From Lachnospiraceae bacterium (GTDB taxonomy: Bacteria; Bacillota; Clostridia; Lachnospirales; Lachnospiraceae): a DNA stretch of 64,000 nt. The stretch lies in the NCBI GenBank assembly GCA_014804615.1, contig JAAUZL010000023.1:200668-264667 (forward strand). Reading direction: 5' to 3'. The notes under the pieces are model-generated. The model was given only the letters and a program-made list of their open reading frames with translations. It was not told where the DNA came from and did not search any database. Made by a program: the position numbers and the translations under genes. This document shows, piece after piece, positions 60,785 through 64,000 of this stretch; position 1 is the stretch's first letter; each line of letters starts with the position of its first letter.

Positions 60785-61270
60785 TCATGCCTCACCCGGC
60801 GCTTTAGGTTTACATAACAATTCTTCCTCTATAATCCGAGCCGCACAGGCGATCAACTTCGGACAGGGACGGGACTCATAATACTCCTTCGTCCTCTTTT
60901 GCGGTTTTGCACTCTCCTGCGCCCCCGGCTCTATCCCCAGAAGCTCCCTGCACACAATACTTCCGTTTTCCTGACGGAACCGGTCGCTCAGCTTGCGCAC
61001 CAACGTATAAATACGCTCCTTAGCTTCCTCATCCTCCGGGTCGGCATTACCATCCTGCAATCCGGCAAGCATAGCCATCGAGGACACCGCACCGCAGATC
61101 TCACGCATCCTGCCCACGCCCGCGCCCATAGCGCTTGACATACGAAGGGCCGTCTCTCTGTCCATGCCAAAGAGATCCGCGTAGGTCGCAAAGACCGACT
61201 GGGCACAGTTATAACCCTCATAAAATGTTTCAACCGCCTGCTTTTTGCGGGAATTTTCCAGCTTTTCCAC
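60785..61270 (-). CDS. C_GCAxxG_C_C family redox-cysteine protein
   Basis: 161 residues, GTG start with GGAGG 6 bases upstream. The family cysteines are in place: GYNCAQSVF, ICGAVSSMAML, IVCRELLG, RPCPKLIACAARIIEE. Small helical proteins of this family may bind a metal or redox cofactor. The C-terminus adds LLCKPKAPGEA, coded by one copy of the over-represented 10-mer TTATGTAAAC. Confidence 0.92.
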   Translation of the reverse strand: MEKLENSRKKQAVETFYEGYNCAQSVFATYADLFGMDRETALRMSSAMGAGVGRMREICGAVSSMAMLAGLQDGNADPEDEEAKERIYTLVRKLSDRFRQENGSIVCRELLGIEPGAQESAKPQKRTKEYYESRPCPKLIACAARIIEEELLCKPKAPGEA

Positions 61271-61322
61271 CCAAAACCTCCGCCGTCCTGCAATCTGTCT
61301 CTATGATAAGTATGTCCAAATA

Positions 61323-61829
61323 TTACGCATTCTTACCGCAGCATTTTTTATATTTCTTGCCGCTGCCGCAGGGACAGGGATCATTGGGATAAACCTTCTT
61401 CTCCTTATGAACAGTGGTAGAAAGCTTCTGCTCCCTGTAGAGCGCCTTTCTTGTATCCTCATCGAAGATATCGTTCCACTCCTCCAACTCATAAAGCCAG
61501 TCCGCGCCTGCCGCTACCATGTTTTTATAGAGCAGTTCCTTGTCAAAGCCAAGACTTACCTTGGTGTCCTCCTCCATCTCCTCGATGGGATTCGGCTTCT
61601 TTAAGCTGTCATTGATGCCGTCCAGAAAGCCCACCATAGTCATCAGATCCACTTCGTATTTATCTGCCAGCTCCTTGACTGTGCCCTTCACCGCCTTGGT
61701 TGGTGTCTTTAAGAGCTGTGCATAAATTTCCTTCTCCTTCTGGAAATAATCGGACCAGAGTCTCTGCAGATCTCCTTTGTTCGCCGTTTCCGAATACGCC
61801 ATATCGCGCCACTGTTGTAATAAAGCCAT
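61323..61829 (-). CDS. SEC-C metal-binding protein
   Basis: 168 residues: a helical domain ([104 protein letters not shown]) and a C-terminal SEC-C zinc motif [17 protein letters not shown]. The zinc motif is as in SecA tails. Role unknown. AGGTGG site before the ATG. Confidence 0.9.
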   Translation of the reverse strand: MALLQQWRDMAYSETANKGDLQRLWSDYFQKEKEIYAQLLKTPTKAVKGTVKELADKYEVDLMTMVGFLDGINDSLKKPNPIEEMEEDTKVSLGFDKELLYKNMVAAGADWLYELEEWNDIFDEDTRKALYREQKLSTTVHKEKKVYPNDPCPCGSGKKYKKCCGKNA

Positions 61830-61972
61830 TGTACTGTACCACCTTTATCCTATAATCTTAGACAAGTATATACCATTTTAGAAAAAAAGTAAAATTTTAT
61901 ATGTATAATTCTTCAAAAACGGGCAAGAATGATAGTAGTCAAAAGATAAGAAATACTTATCCTCCCCTAAAA

Positions 61973-62010
61973 GAAGCCCCCGATGCTGCATGCGCAGTGC
62001 CGGGGGCTTC
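61973..62010 (-). terminator. Terminator of feoB
   Basis: GAAGCCCCCG...CGGGGGCTTC stem with an inner CTGCGCATGCAG, then TTTT, 16 bases after the feoB stop on the minus strand. Confidence 0.85.
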
Positions 62011-62026
62011 GCAATGACAATCGACC

Positions 62027-64000
62027 TTATCCCAATCCCATCGCCATCCCGATCAGTCTTACGATCAATGCCGCTATCCAGGCGATCACACACTGCCAGA
62101 TCACAACACCGACAGCCCATTTTCCGCCAAGCTCCCGTTTCACAGAAGCGACAGCCGCCACGCAGGGCGTATAAAGAAGACAGAATACCAGCAGACTGGC
62201 TGCTGTCAGTGGAATCATGGATGCCATCAGATTGTCCGTTGTACCGTATAAAATATTCAGGGTAGAAACAACGCTCTCCTTTGCCATGAAACCGGTGATC
62301 AGTGCGGTGGAGATGCGCCAGTCCCCTAGCCCCAGCGGGGCAAGAAGCGGAACGATCAGTCCTGCTGCTATAGCCAGCATACTATTCTGGGAATCCTCCA
62401 CAATGTTCAGACCAAAATCAAAGGTCTGCAAAAACCAGATCAGGATCGTCGCCAGAAAGATCACCGTAAAGGCTCTTTGTAGAAAATCCTTGGCTTTGTC
62501 CCACAAAAGATGTCCTACATTCTTTGCGCCCGGCATGCGATAATTGGGCAGTTCCAGAACAAAGGGAACCGCTTCGCCCTTAAAAATGGTTCCTTTCATC
62601 AATAGTGCCATAACAACCGCAAGAACCATACCAAGCACATACAGACCGATCATGACGATGGCGCCGTACTCCGGAAAGAAAGCCGCGGTAAAGAAAGCGT
62701 AAATGGGCAGCTTCGCGGTACAGCTCATGAATGGCGTGAGCAAAATGGTCATCTTGCGATCCCGTTCCGAGGGCAGCGTCCGTGTCGCCATGACGCCCGG
62801 CACCGTGCAGCCAAAGCCAATGAGCATGGGAACAATACTGCGCCCCGACAAACCGATTTTTCGCAAAAGCTTGTCCATCACAAAGGCAACCCTGGCGATA
62901 TACCCGCTGTCTTCCAACAGTGACAGGAAAAAAAACAACGTCACAATAATCGGAAGGAAGCTCAACACGCTGCCGACGCCGTTAAAGATACCGTCAATGA
63001 TGAGGGAATGAAGCACCTCATTCACATTTGCCGCCACAAGAGCCGCATCCACCACATCGGAAAGCCAGGTGATCCCTATGTCCAACACTTCCTGAAGCCA
63101 TGCGCCTATGACGTTAAACGTCAGCCAGAACACCAGTCCCATGATACCGATAAAGGCAGGTATCGCTGTGTATTTTCCCGTCAGGATTTTATCGATCTTA
63201 ACGCTGCGCTCACGTTCTTTGCTCTCTCTGGGCTTCACGACAGTGGCGTCACACACCTCCTGAATAAAGGAAAAGCGCATATCCGCAATGGCCGCCGCCC
63301 GGTCCATGCCGCTTTCCGTCTCCATCTGCTGAATAATGTGTTCCAGCCCTTCTCTCTCATTCTGATCCAGATGCAGACTGTCTAAAATGCTCTGGTCTCC
63401 CTCCGCCACTTTGCTGGCAGCAAACCGGACCGGAATATCCGCCTGTTCGGCGTGATCTTCTATCAAGTGCATAATGGCATGAAGACACCTGTGTACCGCA
63501 CCACCCTTCTGATTCGCACCGCAGAAATCAATCCTTCTGGGCGGCTCCTGATACTTCGCAACATGAAGGGCGTGATCAACCAGCTCGTCAATGCCCTCGT
63601 TTTTAACTGCGGAGATGGGTACCACCGGGATTCCCAGCATCTCCTCCATCTCGTTGATCTGCACGGAGCCGCCGTTTCCACGGACTTCGTCCATCATATT
63701 CAAAGCCAGCACCATCGGCACATCCAGCTCCATGAGCTGCATCGTCAGATAGAGGTTTCGCTCCATATTGGAGGCATCCACAATATTGATAATACCCTTG
63801 GGCTTCTCTCTCAGCACAAACTCTCTTGTGACCATTTCCTCGCTGGAATAGGGCGACATCGAATATATGCCGGGAAGATCCGTGATCAATGTATTGCCAT
63901 GTCCTTTGATCGCACCATCCTTCCGGTCGACTGTGACGCCGGGAAAATTACCAACGTGCTGGTTGGAGCCGGTCAACTGATTGAAAAGCGTAGTCTTCCC
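62027..64000 (-). CDS. feoB: Ferrous iron transport protein B (5' end off window)
   Basis: At least 657 residues; the start lies beyond the right edge. G-protein motifs: GKTTLFNQ (end of G1), NFPGVTVDRK, DLPGIYSM, NMMD, SAVKNEG. Then the GDI-like helical part and membrane domain with the gate motifs GFGCTVPGVMATRTL and MSCTAKLPIYAF. Imports Fe2+ coupled to GTP hydrolysis. FeoA, if present, would be upstream outside the window. Confidence 0.97.
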   Translation of the reverse strand, partial: GKTTLFNQLTGSNQHVGNFPGVTVDRKDGAIKGHGNTLITDLPGIYSMSPYSSEEMVTREFVLREKPKGIINIVDASNMERNLYLTMQLMELDVPMVLALNMMDEVRGNGGSVQINEMEEMLGIPVVPISAVKNEGIDELVDHALHVAKYQEPPRRIDFCGANQKGGAVHRCLHAIMHLIEDHAEQADIPVRFAASKVAEGDQSILDSLHLDQNEREGLEHIIQQMETESGMDRAAAIADMRFSFIQEVCDATVVKPRESKERERSVKIDKILTGKYTAIPAFIGIMGLVFWLTFNVIGAWLQEVLDIGITWLSDVVDAALVAANVNEVLHSLIIDGIFNGVGSVLSFLPIIVTLFFFLSLLEDSGYIARVAFVMDKLLRKIGLSGRSIVPMLIGFGCTVPGVMATRTLPSERDRKMTILLTPFMSCTAKLPIYAFFTAAFFPEYGAIVMIGLYVLGMVLAVVMALLMKGTIFKGEAVPFVLELPNYRMPGAKNVGHLLWDKAKDFLQRAFTVIFLATILIWFLQTFDFGLNIVEDSQNSMLAIAAGLIVPLLAPLGLGDWRISTALITGFMAKESVVSTLNILYGTTDNLMASMIPLTAASLLVFCLLYTPCVAAVASVKRELGGKWAVGVVIWQCVIAWIAALIVRLIGMAMGLG

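Overview
The window looks like chromosome of a Clostridia member, most likely Lachnospiraceae. The basis is gene content and style: strong AGGAGG ribosome sites, TTGACA/TATAAT-type promoters, a T-box-controlled thrS, LexA boxes of the Gram-positive type, C_GCAxxG_C_C and DUF1540 cysteine proteins, SEC-C, FeoB, PadR/HAAS and BlaI/BlaR1 pairs, and many gut-Firmicute orphan families. Nearly every gene lies on the minus strand; glnA is the one intact recognised gene on the plus strand.

Layout. 1-9.1 kb: 3' truncated gene for a giant secreted CAP/Ig-like protein, a YjbR protein, glnA, a TetR regulator and a polytopic membrane protein. 9.5-13.8 kb: an unrecognised module of a frameshifted small HTH gene, a WYL regulator and two translationally coupled genes for a membrane-segment protein and a helical plus beta-rich protein. 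14.1-18.7 kb: an RlmD-type rRNA methyltransferase with a decayed 3' tail, two small orphans, an SOS-controlled Y-family polymerase, a ParE-type toxin-antitoxin pair and an excisionase-like gene, then a GC-rich non-coding block. 19.5-29.2 kb: an orphan gene and a BlaI-BlaR1 operon whose single ABC ATPase is flanked by two mirrored pairs of FtsX-type permeases.

29.2-47.1 kb looks like a degenerate genomic island ending at a tRNA-Pro. It starts with an AT-rich stretch full of a 12-bp two-orientation repeat and then holds an array of small immunity-type genes (DUF4272, SUKH, Imm52-like, DUF1871 and orphans). Four secreted or membrane-anchored proteins with DxDGD-type calcium-loop motifs are interleaved, and there are several C-terminal gene fossils. 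The island continues with an SRAP protein, a broken second dinB with its own LexA box, a PD-(D/E)XK transposase-family protein and a broken tyrosine integrase next to the tRNA.

47.2-64 kb is mostly core: an EAL phosphodiesterase with a degenerate GGDEF domain, PepD, a PadR-controlled SEDS-like protein, infC-rpmI-rplT with a leader and an ATT start codon, two tandem secreted paralogues, a lipoprotein, a DUF1540 protein, a GT39-like transferase, and a T-box - small membrane protein - thrS unit. It ends with a redox-cysteine protein, a SEC-C protein and a 5' truncated feoB.

The best candidates for something undescribed are the WYL-linked two-gene module (9.5-13.8 kb), the toxin-less immunity array (30-42 kb), the repeat field at 29.4-29.9 kb and the mirrored-permease antibiotic-sensing operon. 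All function calls are from reading translated sequence by eye; no database search was possible.
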